From positions 878,001 through 942,000 of the forward strand of contig NZ_AP018786.1 of the NCBI RefSeq assembly GCF_003609995.1: a DNA stretch of 64,000 bases, written 5' to 3'. The position numbers were made by a program, and so were the translations under genes. The notes below the pieces were generated by a model, which was not told the DNA's origin, did no database searches, and worked only from the letters and a program-made list of their open reading frames with translations. This document shows, piece after piece, positions 25,858 through 34,925 of this stretch; position 1 is the first letter of the stretch; each line of letters begins with the position of its first letter. This DNA is from Sutterella megalosphaeroides. Its GTDB lineage: Bacteria; Pseudomonadota; Gammaproteobacteria; Burkholderiales; Burkholderiaceae_F.

Positions 25858-26967
25858 ATGCCGGAGAGTAAGGTTGCGGCGCGCCGTGCGCGCAAATTGT
25901 CGAAGCGTCGTCAGGGAGGCGCCGATCGGCCCGTGAGCTACGTGCAGATGCTCGACTACCTGCGCGAATCGCTCAACAATCGCTTTTACGAAGAACAGGG
26001 CTTCCCGCATCTCGAATTCCTCGCCCAGAACTGGTCGGGCCCCGAGCAGCAGCACGGCGACCTCTCGAACTACTTCGAGCTCCAAGACATGTTCATCGGC
26101 TTTGCGTACTCGCTTGCCCGGGCGCTCCACAGCGGCGCGCCCTACACGCTTGAAGAACGCGAAGACCGCGTCGCGGCGGTGGCGTACGCTCTGGCGGCGA
26201 CGCTTCTCAACATCCGTCCCGACTACCGCGACGACTCGAACTGGATGGGTAACGGCGCGCTTGACGCCCTGCGCGAGCGCTGGGGCCTCGCGAAGATGAT
26301 TCACGCGGGCGTTCCCGTGCAGAACCGCTTCATGGAAAAGCGCGACCTCGTCTGCCTCTTCGCGATCGACTTCGTGATGTCGTTCCTCGACATGACGGGC
26401 GAACTCGCTCAGATGGGCGGCGACAAGGTGATTTCGGTCACGAACTGCAAGGACAGCCTCATTACCGCCTACACGGGGTTCGTCACGGCGAACCTGCAGC
26501 TTGCGAACTCGACCCTGCCCGACTTCGAAGGGATCATCAACCAGAACCGCGTGACGCCCGAATTCCTCAAGGACTACCCCGACTGGAAGCCCGAAGCCGC
26601 GGACGCGCTCGACGTCGAACGCGTGGGCTTCAACAGCGTCAATCCCCTCGACATGCAGTTCATGACGGAAATGATGGGGAACGCCGAATTCATGAGTGAC
26701 ATGCGCAACCTCTACCTCATGGATGAATCGGCCGCGATGCCGCAGGGTAAGCGCGAAGAAATCGTCATGGGTTACGTGCTGCGCTACGGTCCGCGCTGCA
26801 AGCAGGCCTTTGCCGAAGGGCGCGATCCGACGGAAGAAGAAATGGACCGCGACGCCGAGGTGGTGAATTCGATCGTCTACCACCTGATCGAATCCGTGCG
26901 CGGTGCGGGGGCTCCGGCGCCCGAAGCGCCCGCTCAGACTTCCGAGTCGAGCGACTCTCGGGCGTGA
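25858..26967 (+). CDS. Conserved-looking cytoplasmic protein of unknown function
   Basis: 369 aa, no signal peptide or membrane helix. A basic N-terminus (residues 1-23, ARRARKLSKRRQ) is followed by a largely helical body containing YVQMLDYLRESLNN, then FLAQNWSGPEQQHGDLSNYF and FMEKRDLVCLFAIDFVMSF. It closes with a disordered Pro/Ser tail. Codon use and composition match neighbouring genes. I do not recognise the family. ATG 25858 is at the natural start; upstream is non-coding. It stands alone between its own promoter region and a strong terminator. Confidence 0.8.
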   Translation: MPESKVAARRARKLSKRRQGGADRPVSYVQMLDYLRESLNNRFYEEQGFPHLEFLAQNWSGPEQQHGDLSNYFELQDMFIGFAYSLARALHSGAPYTLEEREDRVAAVAYALAATLLNIRPDYRDDSNWMGNGALDALRERWGLAKMIHAGVPVQNRFMEKRDLVCLFAIDFVMSFLDMTGELAQMGGDKVISVTNCKDSLITAYTGFVTANLQLANSTLPDFEGIINQNRVTPEFLKDYPDWKPEAADALDVERVGFNSVNPLDMQFMTEMMGNAEFMSDMRNLYLMDESAAMPQGKREEIVMGYVLRYGPRCKQAFAEGRDPTEEEMDRDAEVVNSIVYHLIESVRGAGAPAPEAPAQTSESSDSRA

Positions 26968-26978
26968 AGATCGCGAAA

Positions 26979-27019
26979 GAAAAAGCGGAGCCGCTCCGAA
27001 AGGCGTGCTCCGCTTTTTC
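26979..27019. terminator. Bidirectional terminator
   Basis: Stem AAAAAGCGGAGC / GCTCCGCTTTTT, shared by the unknown gene on the left and the ABC-F gene on the right. Confidence 0.88.
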
Positions 27020-27039
27020 TTGCTCGAGAGCGAACGGTC

Positions 27040-28953
27040 TCAGACCACGGCTTCGATCTGCTCGGAGAGTTCGAGCCAGCGCATTTCAAGCTCTTCGACC
27101 TGCGGCGCGAGTTCGCCGTGTTCGCGCGTCACGCGCGCAACTTCGTCGGGGTCCGCACTCGAATAGAGTTCCGGATCGGCGAGTCGGGCGGCGAGCGCCT
27201 TCAGGGCTTCGCTCTTGCGGCTCAGTTCCTTTTCGACCTTGTCGAGCTCCTTTTTGAGGGGCTTGCGCAGTTCCGCAATGCGCTGACGCTCCTGCGCTTC
27301 CTGACGACGCGCTTCCTTCTTGTTGACGGAGGGCGCTTCCTTTGCGGCCAGGCGCTCGGCGCGCTCGACGGCGGCCGTCGTGCGACGGTGTTCGAGGACG
27401 AGCTCTGCGTAGTCGTCGAGGTCCCCGTCGTACTCGTCGACGCGCCCTTCGTGCACGAGCCAGAGGCGTTCGGTTGCGGCGCGAAGAAGATGTCGGTCGT
27501 GCGAAACGATGAGGACCGCCCCTTCGAAGGTCGAGAGCGCCATCGTGAGCGCTTCGCGCGTTTCCATGTCGAGGTGGTTCGTCGGTTCGTCGAGAACAAG
27601 GAGGTTGGGCTTTTTCCAGGCGATGAGAGCAAGCGCGAGGCGCGCCTTTTCGCCGCCCGACATCGGACCCACGAGGCTCGAAGCAAAGTCGCCCGAGAAG
27701 CGGTAGATCCCGAGGAAGTCGCGCAGATCCTGTTCGCGCACGTCGGGGGCGAGCCGCTTCATGTGTTCGAGAGGCGTCTCGTCCGTGCGCAGCTGATCGA
27801 GCTGGTGCTGCGCGAAGTAGCCGATTTCAAGCCCCTGACCGCGACGGATTTCGCCCGCCATCAGGGGAAGTTCCCCGACAATCGCCTTGACGAGCGTCGA
27901 CTTCCCGGCGCCGTTTACGCCGAGAACGCCGATGCGCTCGCCCGAGCGGACGGAAAAACTCACCTTGTCGAGAACGACTCGGTCGCCGTAGCCGATCCGC
28001 ATCGCTTCGGCGTCGACGAGGTGCTCGGGCAGTCGCACGGGCTTCGGGAATTCGAAACGCCATTCGCGCTTGGCGCGCACGGGTTCCACCGCCTTCAGGC
28101 GTTCGAGCATCTTGATGCGCGACTGCGCCTGACGGGCCTTCGTCGCCTTAGCGCGGAAGCGTTCGATGAAGCTCGTAAGGCTCGCCGCCTCGCGTTCGTA
28201 GGCTCGGTGGGCCGCGTCCTGAAGCTTCAGCTTTTCGATCCGCTCGGCTTCGAACTTCGTGTAGTTCCCCGCGTAGCGCACGACCGAATGGTCTTCGACG
28301 GACCAGACGGTCGTCACTGCACGGTCGAGAAATTCGCGGTCGTGCGAAATGATGAGTACCGTGGCTTCGACGCGCTTCAACCAGTTTTCGAGCCAGATGA
28401 GACTGTCGATGTCGAGGTGGTTGGTCGGTTCGTCAAGGAGCAGCAAATCCGCGGGACGCATCAGCGCTCGCGCGAGCGCGATGCGGTTACGCCAGCCGCC
28501 CGAAAAGTCGTAGACCGACCGGTCGCCGTCTGCCTGCGAAAAGCCGAGCCCCGCAAGAATCGTGCGCGCCTGCGCGACGACGGCACCTTCGTTGAGTTCC
28601 GCAAGGTTCGCGTGCGCGGTTGCAAGCGCCATTTCGTCGCCCGAGGCCTCCGCGGCGGCGAGCGCCGCGCGTGCCGCCATCAGAGGGGCGTGCCCCGAAA
28701 GGACGAAGTCGATGCAGGGCATCGGCTCCGCGACGAAACTCTGCGCGACGTGGGCGATGCGGTCCTGCGGGGGCGTTTCGATGTCGCCCGCTTCCGGAGA
28801 GAGTTCGCCCAGAATCGCGGCGAACAGGGTCGACTTGCCGCAGCCGTTCGGGCCCACGAGACCGATCCGTTCGCCGGGCGACGCAACGAGCGTCGCGTGT
28901 TCGTAAAGAACGCGGGTACCGCGGGCAAGCGCGAGATTTTGAAGACGCAACAT
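27040..28953 (-). CDS. ABC-F family ATPase, YheS type
   Basis: 637 aa, identical in length to E. coli YheS. Two ABC cassettes are complete: Walker A GPNGCGKST and GVNGAGKST, signatures SGGWRNRIALARAL and SGGEKARLALALI, and two Walker B segments LLLDEPTNHLD-like. The linker between them and a C-terminal coiled coil (EARRQEAQERQRIAELRK onwards) are typical. ABC-F proteins lack membrane helices and act on ribosomes to relieve stalled or difficult translation. It lies six bases after prmB and is almost certainly co-transcribed, joining two translation-related genes. Confidence 0.93.
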   Translation of the reverse strand: MLRLQNLALARGTRVLYEHATLVASPGERIGLVGPNGCGKSTLFAAILGELSPEAGDIETPPQDRIAHVAQSFVAEPMPCIDFVLSGHAPLMAARAALAAAEASGDEMALATAHANLAELNEGAVVAQARTILAGLGFSQADGDRSVYDFSGGWRNRIALARALMRPADLLLLDEPTNHLDIDSLIWLENWLKRVEATVLIISHDREFLDRAVTTVWSVEDHSVVRYAGNYTKFEAERIEKLKLQDAAHRAYEREAASLTSFIERFRAKATKARQAQSRIKMLERLKAVEPVRAKREWRFEFPKPVRLPEHLVDAEAMRIGYGDRVVLDKVSFSVRSGERIGVLGVNGAGKSTLVKAIVGELPLMAGEIRRGQGLEIGYFAQHQLDQLRTDETPLEHMKRLAPDVREQDLRDFLGIYRFSGDFASSLVGPMSGGEKARLALALIAWKKPNLLVLDEPTNHLDMETREALTMALSTFEGAVLIVSHDRHLLRAATERLWLVHEGRVDEYDGDLDDYAELVLEHRRTTAAVERAERLAAKEAPSVNKKEARRQEAQERQRIAELRKPLKKELDKVEKELSRKSEALKALAARLADPELYSSADPDEVARVTREHGELAPQVEELEMRWLELSEQIEAVV

Positions 28954-28959
28954 TTGGGA

Positions 28960-29886
28960 TCAGGCCCCGAAGTAGCGGTCGAGTTCGGCCTTGGTCGCCA
29001 TGAAGACCTGATCGTCCCCTCCCGAAACGGAAAGCCACGTGAGCTCAAGCCCCGGGAAGGCGGCTTCGACGGCTTCGAGCCCGTCGCCCACTTCGACGAC
29101 GATGATGCCGTTGTCGTTCAGGTGACGACGCGCTTCGGGGAGGAGTCGTCGCACGACGTCCATGCCGTCCGCACCCGCGCCGAGCGCCATTTCGGGCTCG
29201 TGACGGTACTCGGACGGAAGGCGCGACATCGAGTCCGTGGTGACGTACGGGGGGTTCGAGATGATGAGGTCGAACGTACAGCCTTGGAGGTTTTCGAAGA
29301 GGTCGCCCCGAACGAGTTCGAGCGCGTCCTCGAGGTCGTAGTCGCGGCGGTTGATCTTCGCGACTTCCAGAGCGTCTTCGGAAAGATCGCTCCCCGTCAC
29401 GGCCGCGTTCGGGAACACGCCCGCGGCGAGAATCGCAAGGCACCCCGATCCCGTGCAGAGGTCGAGCACGGAGGAAACGGCATAGGGATCTTCGATCCAG
29501 GGGGCGAGGTCTTCTTCGAGGAGTTCGGCGATGTAGGAGCGCGGAATGAGGGCGCGCTCGTCGATGTAGAAACGGTGCCCGGTGAGCCAGGCTTCCTTGA
29601 GAAGGTAGGCGGTCGGGACCTTGTCGTGGACGCGACGGTCGACGAGGTGTACGAGGCGAACGAGTTCGTTGTGCGTAAGCGCCGCGTCCTGGAATTCTTC
29701 GAAGTGCTCGAACGGGAGCTTGAGCGCGCGGCAGATGAGGAAGGACGCTTCTTCCCAGCTGTCGGGCGAGCCGTGACCGTAGGAGAGATCCGCCGTTTCC
29801 ATCTCGGTGATGGCCCAGCGGTAGAGGTCGCGGATCGTCTTCAGGTTGTGGATCGGGTCGTCAAGAAGCGGGGCGATTTCGTACAT
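28960..29886 (-). CDS. prmB: Ribosomal protein L3 glutamine methyltransferase
   Basis: 308 aa. The SAM-binding motif VLDLCTGSGCLAIL and the catalytic NPPY (ISNPPYVTT) identify an N5-glutamine methyltransferase. The N-terminal helical domain (TIRDLYRWAITEM) and length fit PrmB, which modifies ribosomal protein L3, rather than the release-factor enzyme PrmC. The reported PrmB arrangement beside translation genes is consistent with the following YheS-type gene. ATG 29886 is preceded by a CTGTGAGTGAG stretch, a moderate ribosome site. Confidence 0.92.
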   Translation of the reverse strand: MYEIAPLLDDPIHNLKTIRDLYRWAITEMETADLSYGHGSPDSWEEASFLICRALKLPFEHFEEFQDAALTHNELVRLVHLVDRRVHDKVPTAYLLKEAWLTGHRFYIDERALIPRSYIAELLEEDLAPWIEDPYAVSSVLDLCTGSGCLAILAAGVFPNAAVTGSDLSEDALEVAKINRRDYDLEDALELVRGDLFENLQGCTFDLIISNPPYVTTDSMSRLPSEYRHEPEMALGAGADGMDVVRRLLPEARRHLNDNGIIVVEVGDGLEAVEAAFPGLELTWLSVSGGDDQVFMATKAELDRYFGA

Positions 29887-30328
29887 GGCTCACTCACAGA
29901 AATGGATTGTCGGATGTCGGCGGCAAGGCACCCGAAGGCGCGTCGCCGCGAAGGGGCGAACGCGAACGCGTTCGCACGGGCGGGCTAATTATAGATGCGG
30001 GGATCGGTTGAGCGATTCCCGCGGGGTGTTTGCATCGCAGTGCTCTCACGGAGATCGGCGCAGAAGTCCTTCGACTTCAGGCGAAAGAGGAAGGCACAGT
30101 GTTCGAAAAATTGACGGCAACCTCGATTTTTGCCCCGACCGTGACGACTTTTTCGGAAAGAATACGTGAAGGCAGCCGCGACGGCACGAAGTTCGGTTCT
30201 CGTCAAGGCGGATTCGTACCGAAGCCCGGAACGGCCCGATGTGGCCATAATGAGCGGAAAAGAAGAGAGTTCTCGGCGGCCCGCATCGCGGGCGCGAACC
30301 CGGAGCAAAGTACAGCAAAGGAGAGAGC
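29887..30328. other. Divergent intergenic region between prmB and the LysR gene
   Basis: About 440 bases. Contains the sites given at 29962-29993. No small gene or RNA is evident in the remainder. Confidence 0.5.
29962..29993 (-). promoter_or_regulatory. -10 box and palindrome upstream of prmB
   Basis: Perfect TATAAT on the minus strand (29988-29993), though without a good -35. Just downstream lies the perfect 14-base palindrome GCGAACGCGTTCGC (29962-29975), a possible operator. Confidence 0.4.
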
Positions 30329-31321
30329 GTGGACATTTCGAAGAACATCCTGGCCTGGCGCGTCTTTCTGAGTGCGGTGCGAACGGGGAGCATCTCGCAG
30401 ACGGCGCTGGAACTCGACCTGGAGATCACGAAGGTGTCGCGGCTTCTGCTCGAGCTCGAGCGCGAGTTCGGGTGCGCGCTCTTTGATCGGACGCGGCGTC
30501 CGATGCTTCCCACCGATGCGGGAACGGAAATTGCGGCGGAGGTGGGGCCGCACGTCGAAGCCTTCGTCCGGCTCGAGCGGCGTCTTCGCGGCGAGGCGGA
30601 TCCGTTCGTCGTGCGGTTCACAGCCCCGGCCGATCTCACGTGCCTCTTTTTCGGGCCCATGTTGCGCGCCTATGCGAAGCGCTCGCCCGGATTCGAATTC
30701 GTGCTCTACCGCGAGCTCGCACTCGAGAAGTTCGCCGCAACCGACGAGGCCGACCTTGCGGTGCTCAACTGCGAGCTCTGCGACGATGCGGGACTCGTGC
30801 TGCGGCCCTACAGCCGCGGAAGCGCCGTTCCCGTTGCAACGCCCGAATATCTGCGCCGTTACGGGACGCCCGAGTGTCCGGAGGAACTCGCCGAGCATGC
30901 GGGGCTGCTCCTCTCGGGCGTGAACCAGACGCCCACCGAGTGCCTCTGGCGCGAGGGGGTGCCGAGCGCCCCTCTGCGCTGGAAGAGCGAATGTCACGAA
31001 CACGAGCAGCTCGTGCTCAAACGCCGCATGTTGGACCACGAGGGCGTTGCGGTCGACATCTATCTCGGGCACCTCGTCGAGGAGTTGCGCACCGGCGTCG
31101 TCGTTCCGCTCATGCGCGGCTGGGAGCGCCGCCGCTGGCACATGGCGGTGGCAACGCGCCTCGAGGACGAAATACGCGAGCCGCGGCTTCGCGCGCTTGC
31201 CGACTGGCTCGCGATCCAGGCGCGCGATCAGACCGGGGCGCTCGACGCCGCGGGCAGGCGCGAGACTGCGCTCGCCTACTGGAGAGTGCTGCAATCGGGC
31301 TCCGGGGTTCACGTGCGGTAG
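30329..31321 (+). CDS. LysR-family transcriptional regulator
   Basis: 330 aa. The N-terminal winged helix-turn-helix is clear: WRVFLSAVRTGSISQTALEL, then SRLLLELEREFGCALFDRTR (residues about 9-62). A LysR-type effector domain follows with weaker matches. GTG start at 30329 follows AAAGGAGAGAG. The gene converges on the molybdoenzyme operon and its last 13 bases overlap the end of the ferredoxin gene at 31309. It is a good candidate for controlling that operon in response to the enzyme's substrate, though the operon promoter is 9 kb away, so this is inference from position. Confidence 0.88.
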   Translation: MDISKNILAWRVFLSAVRTGSISQTALELDLEITKVSRLLLELEREFGCALFDRTRRPMLPTDAGTEIAAEVGPHVEAFVRLERRLRGEADPFVVRFTAPADLTCLFFGPMLRAYAKRSPGFEFVLYRELALEKFAATDEADLAVLNCELCDDAGLVLRPYSRGSAVPVATPEYLRRYGTPECPEELAEHAGLLLSGVNQTPTECLWREGVPSAPLRWKSECHEHEQLVLKRRMLDHEGVAVDIYLGHLVEELRTGVVVPLMRGWERRRWHMAVATRLEDEIREPRLRALADWLAIQARDQTGALDAAGRRETALAYWRVLQSGSGVHVR

Positions 31322-32553
31322 ACGGGGGCGTCGAACATCTCGGCTACGAGTGCTTCCGGGGAGAAGGCGGCGTTGATCTCGGACGCTGGAGCGTCCTCGC
31401 GTTGCAGAAGGTCCCCTTCGGCCCCGGCCGGACGGCTTCGGAGGAGGATTCGAGGCGAGAGGGATTCGCCCTGAGCGCGTGTGCGCATTCTCAAGGCGTC
31501 CGCCGTGCAGAGATCGGCGCAAAGGCCGCACCCGGAACAGCGTGCGGGATCGAGCGCGATTCCAGCGTCCTCCGAACGGAGCGCCTCCTGAGGACAAAAG
31601 CGCACGCACAGTCCGCACGATTCGCACGATCTGCAAGGCCCGCTTCGGCGGCCGGGAAGGACGTCGGGAAGATGCAAGTCCGCGGCGTCGAAGCTCCTCG
31701 GGAAGGCCGCACGGGAGGCGAGGAGGCGCTGGCGGACCGGAGCGAGCGGGACGGGTTCGAGCGCTTCGCGCCCGAGTAACGGGCCGAAGCTGCGGTCGGC
31801 AGAATCGGAGCACTCGGAGGGATCGGCGGAGCCCGCAAAGAGCCGGCGAAAGGACGCACGTTTCGCGGGCGACGCGGGCGTATCGCTCCCGTTCTCGTTC
31901 CCGGCCTCGTGCGCTTCCGTTGCGGTCGGGAGGCGCGCCTCCGGCATCGTCCCGTCCGACGTGCGCTCGATTTCGATCGAGATCTCGCCGCCGGCGCGGT
32001 GGACGCCCTCCGTCAGAGCCGCGGCGCGTCGGGAAAGGAGGGAGGGATCGGCCGAAGGCGCGGGGGATTCTGCTCCCTCACCCGGCGAACAGACCCCGCA
32101 AGTCGCACAGTCACCCGTTTTCCAGATCCAGCGGCGAATGCCTCCCGCCGCGCTCCAGAGCGCCCAGTCGACGCCGAGGCGCAGAAGACAGGGAAGCGTG
32201 ATTTCGGTCGGGTTCGGGGCGTGTGCCTCGTGCACCGCCGACGCCGCCCCGAATGACCCGCACCCCTCGCACGCGAAGACCACGACCTCCGCCCCCGCTG
32301 CGCGGCGTGCTCGGACGGCGTGAGCGAGCGTTTCGTCTGCGGGATTGAGAGCGAGCGCGCTCATGGGACAGAGGGCGGCGCAGAGTCCGCATCGGGTACA
32401 GGCCGAGGCGCGAAGCGTCAGAGTGCCGCGGTCGAGCGCGATTGCGTGCTGCGGGCAGGCGTCCGCGCAGACGGTGCAGCTGCTCGCCGCATGCCGCGTG
32501 CGAACGCAGCGTGCGGGATTGAGTTGAAGCTCGTGGAAGACGATGTCGGTCAT
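31309..32553 (-). CDS. Multi-cluster 4Fe-4S ferredoxin-like protein, last gene of the molybdoenzyme operon
   Basis: 414 aa, cytoplasmic by lack of signal. It has one ferredoxin pair at each end: CTVCADACPQHA and CTRCGLCAALCP near the N-terminus, CESCGLCVRFCP and CSGCGLCADLCT near residues 330-370. The middle section VVVFACEGCGSF ... LPCLLRLGVDW ... TGDCATCGVC recalls the MvhD/HdrA-type cysteine domain that moves electrons between flavoproteins and ferredoxins (pattern match only). A long acidic, probably disordered linker separates them. Stop of the upstream fusion gene overlaps its start (ATGA), so the two are coupled. It probably passes electrons within the same pathway. Confidence 0.82.
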   Translation of the reverse strand: MTDIVFHELQLNPARCVRTRHAASSCTVCADACPQHAIALDRGTLTLRASACTRCGLCAALCPMSALALNPADETLAHAVRARRAAGAEVVVFACEGCGSFGAASAVHEAHAPNPTEITLPCLLRLGVDWALWSAAGGIRRWIWKTGDCATCGVCSPGEGAESPAPSADPSLLSRRAAALTEGVHRAGGEISIEIERTSDGTMPEARLPTATEAHEAGNENGSDTPASPAKRASFRRLFAGSADPSECSDSADRSFGPLLGREALEPVPLAPVRQRLLASRAAFPRSFDAADLHLPDVLPGRRSGPCRSCESCGLCVRFCPQEALRSEDAGIALDPARCSGCGLCADLCTADALRMRTRAQGESLSPRILLRSRPAGAEGDLLQREDAPASEINAAFSPEALVAEMFDAPVYRT

Positions 32554-34925
32554 GATGCGATGCGGGTTTGCGCTTGAAGAGATGAGAGAGATTGTCGGGG
32601 CTGGAGCGGGCGGGGCGTGCCGGAGCCCGCACCGAGCGTTTCTCCCGGAGGCAGGACGCCGAAGTCGCGCAGAATCGCTTCCGCCGCGCGTCGTCCGTCG
32701 CCGACGGCCGTGGATACGAGGGAGGATCCGTGAACCGCGTCGCCGCCCGCGTAGATGCCCGGGCGCGCGGTCCGGGTATTCCGGGCGCGCACGCGACCGA
32801 TGGGGTCCGTCTCGACCCCGAGCGCGCGCACCCAGTCGGGGGCGCTCGGACGGAAGCCGACCCCGGCGACGAGACGGTCGGCCTCAATTCTTTCCGTCCC
32901 CTCGGGCGTGCGGACTTCAACCGCCTCGAAGCGTCCGTCTTCGTCCGCAAGAATGTCCGCAACTTCGTATTCGCAGAGAAACCGCACGCCTTCGGCTTCG
33001 GCAAGGAGCACGTCGCGCGCGTGCGCTCTCATGCGGTTTCGCGGGCTTCGAGAGAGAACGATCACTTGGGCGGCGCCTTCGCGAATCGCCGTGCGCGCCG
33101 CATCGACCGCCGTGTCGCCGCCGCCCGCGATGAGGACGCGCAGTCCCGTGAGCGACGCGTCCGACGGGCGCTCGAGGAGGTCCTTCGCCGAGAGGACCCC
33201 TTCGGCCCCTTCGTGCGCGAGTCCGAGCGGCGCGGGCGCTTCGGCTCCGAAGGCGAGAAAGATCGCGTCGAACCCGCCCGGAAGGGGACGAAGAGGGGTC
33301 GTGGCGCCCGGCGTGTTCGGATCGCAGGAATCGCTCGAGAGTTCGAGCCCTTTCGCGGCATCCGTGCCGGCGTGAAGGACGACGCCGAGCGCTTCGAGCG
33401 CCGCGACGCGCTTAGCGATCGTTTCGCGCGGCATCTTGAAGGGAGGCATGCCGTGCGAGAGCATGCCGCCGAAATTGCTTCTCTTCTCGAAGATCTCGAC
33501 CGTCGCGCCGAAGCGCGCGAGCGCGTCCGCGCAGGCGAGCCCCGCGGGGCCCGAACCGACGACGGCGACGCGGATGCGCTCGCGGGGACGGCGCACCGCG
33601 GGGCGCCGTCCCGAGGCGAGTCCGTTTTCGGCGATGGAGCACTCGAGCGCCGCAATCGCGATCGGTCCGCCCGTTCCGTCGGGGTCAACGGGGAGGATGC
33701 AGGCGCGTTCGCAGAGCCGCTCGCTCGGACAAACGAGTCCGCAGATTTCGGGAAGCGTGCCCGGACGAAGGAGAATCTCCTCGGCCTCGTCGAGCGAGCC
33801 GCGAGCCGCCGGCCGTAGCCACGCGGTCGGGTCCCGGTGCTGCGGACAGACCTTTGCGCAGGCGCCGCAGAGGAGACACCGTTCGGCCTCAAGAACGGTC
33901 TCGTAAGGTGTCATCGGGCCGGAGTCGCCCCGCACGCTGCGGCGAGGGATGCCCGCAGCCGCGCCGGTTGCGGAAGTCGTTGCCGAAGCCCCTGCGGAAG
34001 GCACGGTCTTTTCGACCATTTCGACCTTTTCAATTTTTTCGATCCGGTTGTCGTGCTCCGCGGCGAATGCGGCGGGCGTGAGCGGAAAGGCGATCGCGTG
34101 CGTCGGGCAGGCCGCTTTGCATGCGCCGCACTTCGTGCAGCGCGCAAGCTCCTCGGGCGGGAGCTGCCCCCGGAAGGCGCGCGCGAGATCAATTCCCTCG
34201 GGACAGGCCCGCGTGCAGAGCCGGCAGGCGAGGCCGCGCGTGCTCGCCACGCACGCCTTGGGGTCCGCGGCGGGGCGGAAGGTTCGGTTGAATCGGGACA
34301 GGAGCGTGAGGAGCGCGCCGATCGGACAGAAGCTCGCGCACCAGTGCCGAAGCACCAGAAGTTCGAAGGCGAGAAAGCCCGACGCCCAAAGAAGGGACCA
34401 CCCGAACTCCTGATGGAGCGCAAAGCGCCAGAGCCCCACGAGGAGAGCGAAGAAAAGCCCCACGGGACAAACGAGGCAGAAGACGGGAAAGCCGAAGGCC
34501 GCGGCGCTCGCGATCGCGCCGCCCAGGACCCAGTAGGGCGCGCGCGAGGGGCGAGCCTCTTCTCCGGATGCGGCTTCGGTCGCTTTACCGGCTGCCTCTC
34601 CGGGTTCATCCTTGGCATATTCGTGTTCCTTCTCCCGGTCGACCGGGCCTTCGCGCCCGAGTCGGCGCCGAAACCAGGGAATGGGGCAGATCCATCCGCA
34701 AAAGGCGCGGCCGATGAGAAGGACGGCGATCACCGTCGCGAGAAGCGCCCAGAAGGCCCTCGGGGCGATCGTTCCGGAGGCGGCCCAGGTCTCGAGGGCT
34801 CCGACCGGACAGAGCGCGGTGACGACGTCGACGCCGAAGGCCGAGGGCGTACCCCAGCCCGTGTGAAAGACGAGTCCGAGTGCGAAAAGAAGCGCGAAGA
34901 GCAGGGCGACGCGACCGGGTTTCAT
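32550..34925 (-). CDS. NapH-like membrane polyferredoxin fused to a GltD-like NAD(P)H/FAD oxidoreductase
   Basis: 791 aa. Residues 1-280: membrane helices with NapH-type Cys-Pro motifs (ALCPVG, FCGWICPIPW, CLVCPVG, CASFCPIG). Residues about 285-335: two ferredoxin clusters (CRLCTRACPEG and CTKCGACKAACP). Residues about 385-791: a complete glutamate-synthase-small-subunit-like module with its own Fe-S region (CLLCGACAKVCP, CGLVCPSERLCERAC), FAD fold VAVVGSGPAGLACADAL, NAD(P)H fold VLIAGGGDTAVDAA and the closing IYAGGDAVHGSSLVSTA. No frameshift is needed, so it is one polypeptide. It could feed NAD(P)H electrons through Fe-S clusters to the membrane. ATG 34925 follows GGAG and overlaps the NapG-like stop. 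Confidence 0.88.
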   Translation of the reverse strand: MKPGRVALLFALLFALGLVFHTGWGTPSAFGVDVVTALCPVGALETWAASGTIAPRAFWALLATVIAVLLIGRAFCGWICPIPWFRRRLGREGPVDREKEHEYAKDEPGEAAGKATEAASGEEARPSRAPYWVLGGAIASAAAFGFPVFCLVCPVGLFFALLVGLWRFALHQEFGWSLLWASGFLAFELLVLRHWCASFCPIGALLTLLSRFNRTFRPAADPKACVASTRGLACRLCTRACPEGIDLARAFRGQLPPEELARCTKCGACKAACPTHAIAFPLTPAAFAAEHDNRIEKIEKVEMVEKTVPSAGASATTSATGAAAGIPRRSVRGDSGPMTPYETVLEAERCLLCGACAKVCPQHRDPTAWLRPAARGSLDEAEEILLRPGTLPEICGLVCPSERLCERACILPVDPDGTGGPIAIAALECSIAENGLASGRRPAVRRPRERIRVAVVGSGPAGLACADALARFGATVEIFEKRSNFGGMLSHGMPPFKMPRETIAKRVAALEALGVVLHAGTDAAKGLELSSDSCDPNTPGATTPLRPLPGGFDAIFLAFGAEAPAPLGLAHEGAEGVLSAKDLLERPSDASLTGLRVLIAGGGDTAVDAARTAIREGAAQVIVLSRSPRNRMRAHARDVLLAEAEGVRFLCEYEVADILADEDGRFEAVEVRTPEGTERIEADRLVAGVGFRPSAPDWVRALGVETDPIGRVRARNTRTARPGIYAGGDAVHGSSLVSTAVGDGRRAAEAILRDFGVLPPGETLGAGSGTPRPLQPRQSLSSLQAQTRIAS

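Noticed and set aside
27118-29988. Long plus-strand open frame over the ABC-F gene and prmB
   Set aside because: Antisense to two certain genes; no domain pattern.
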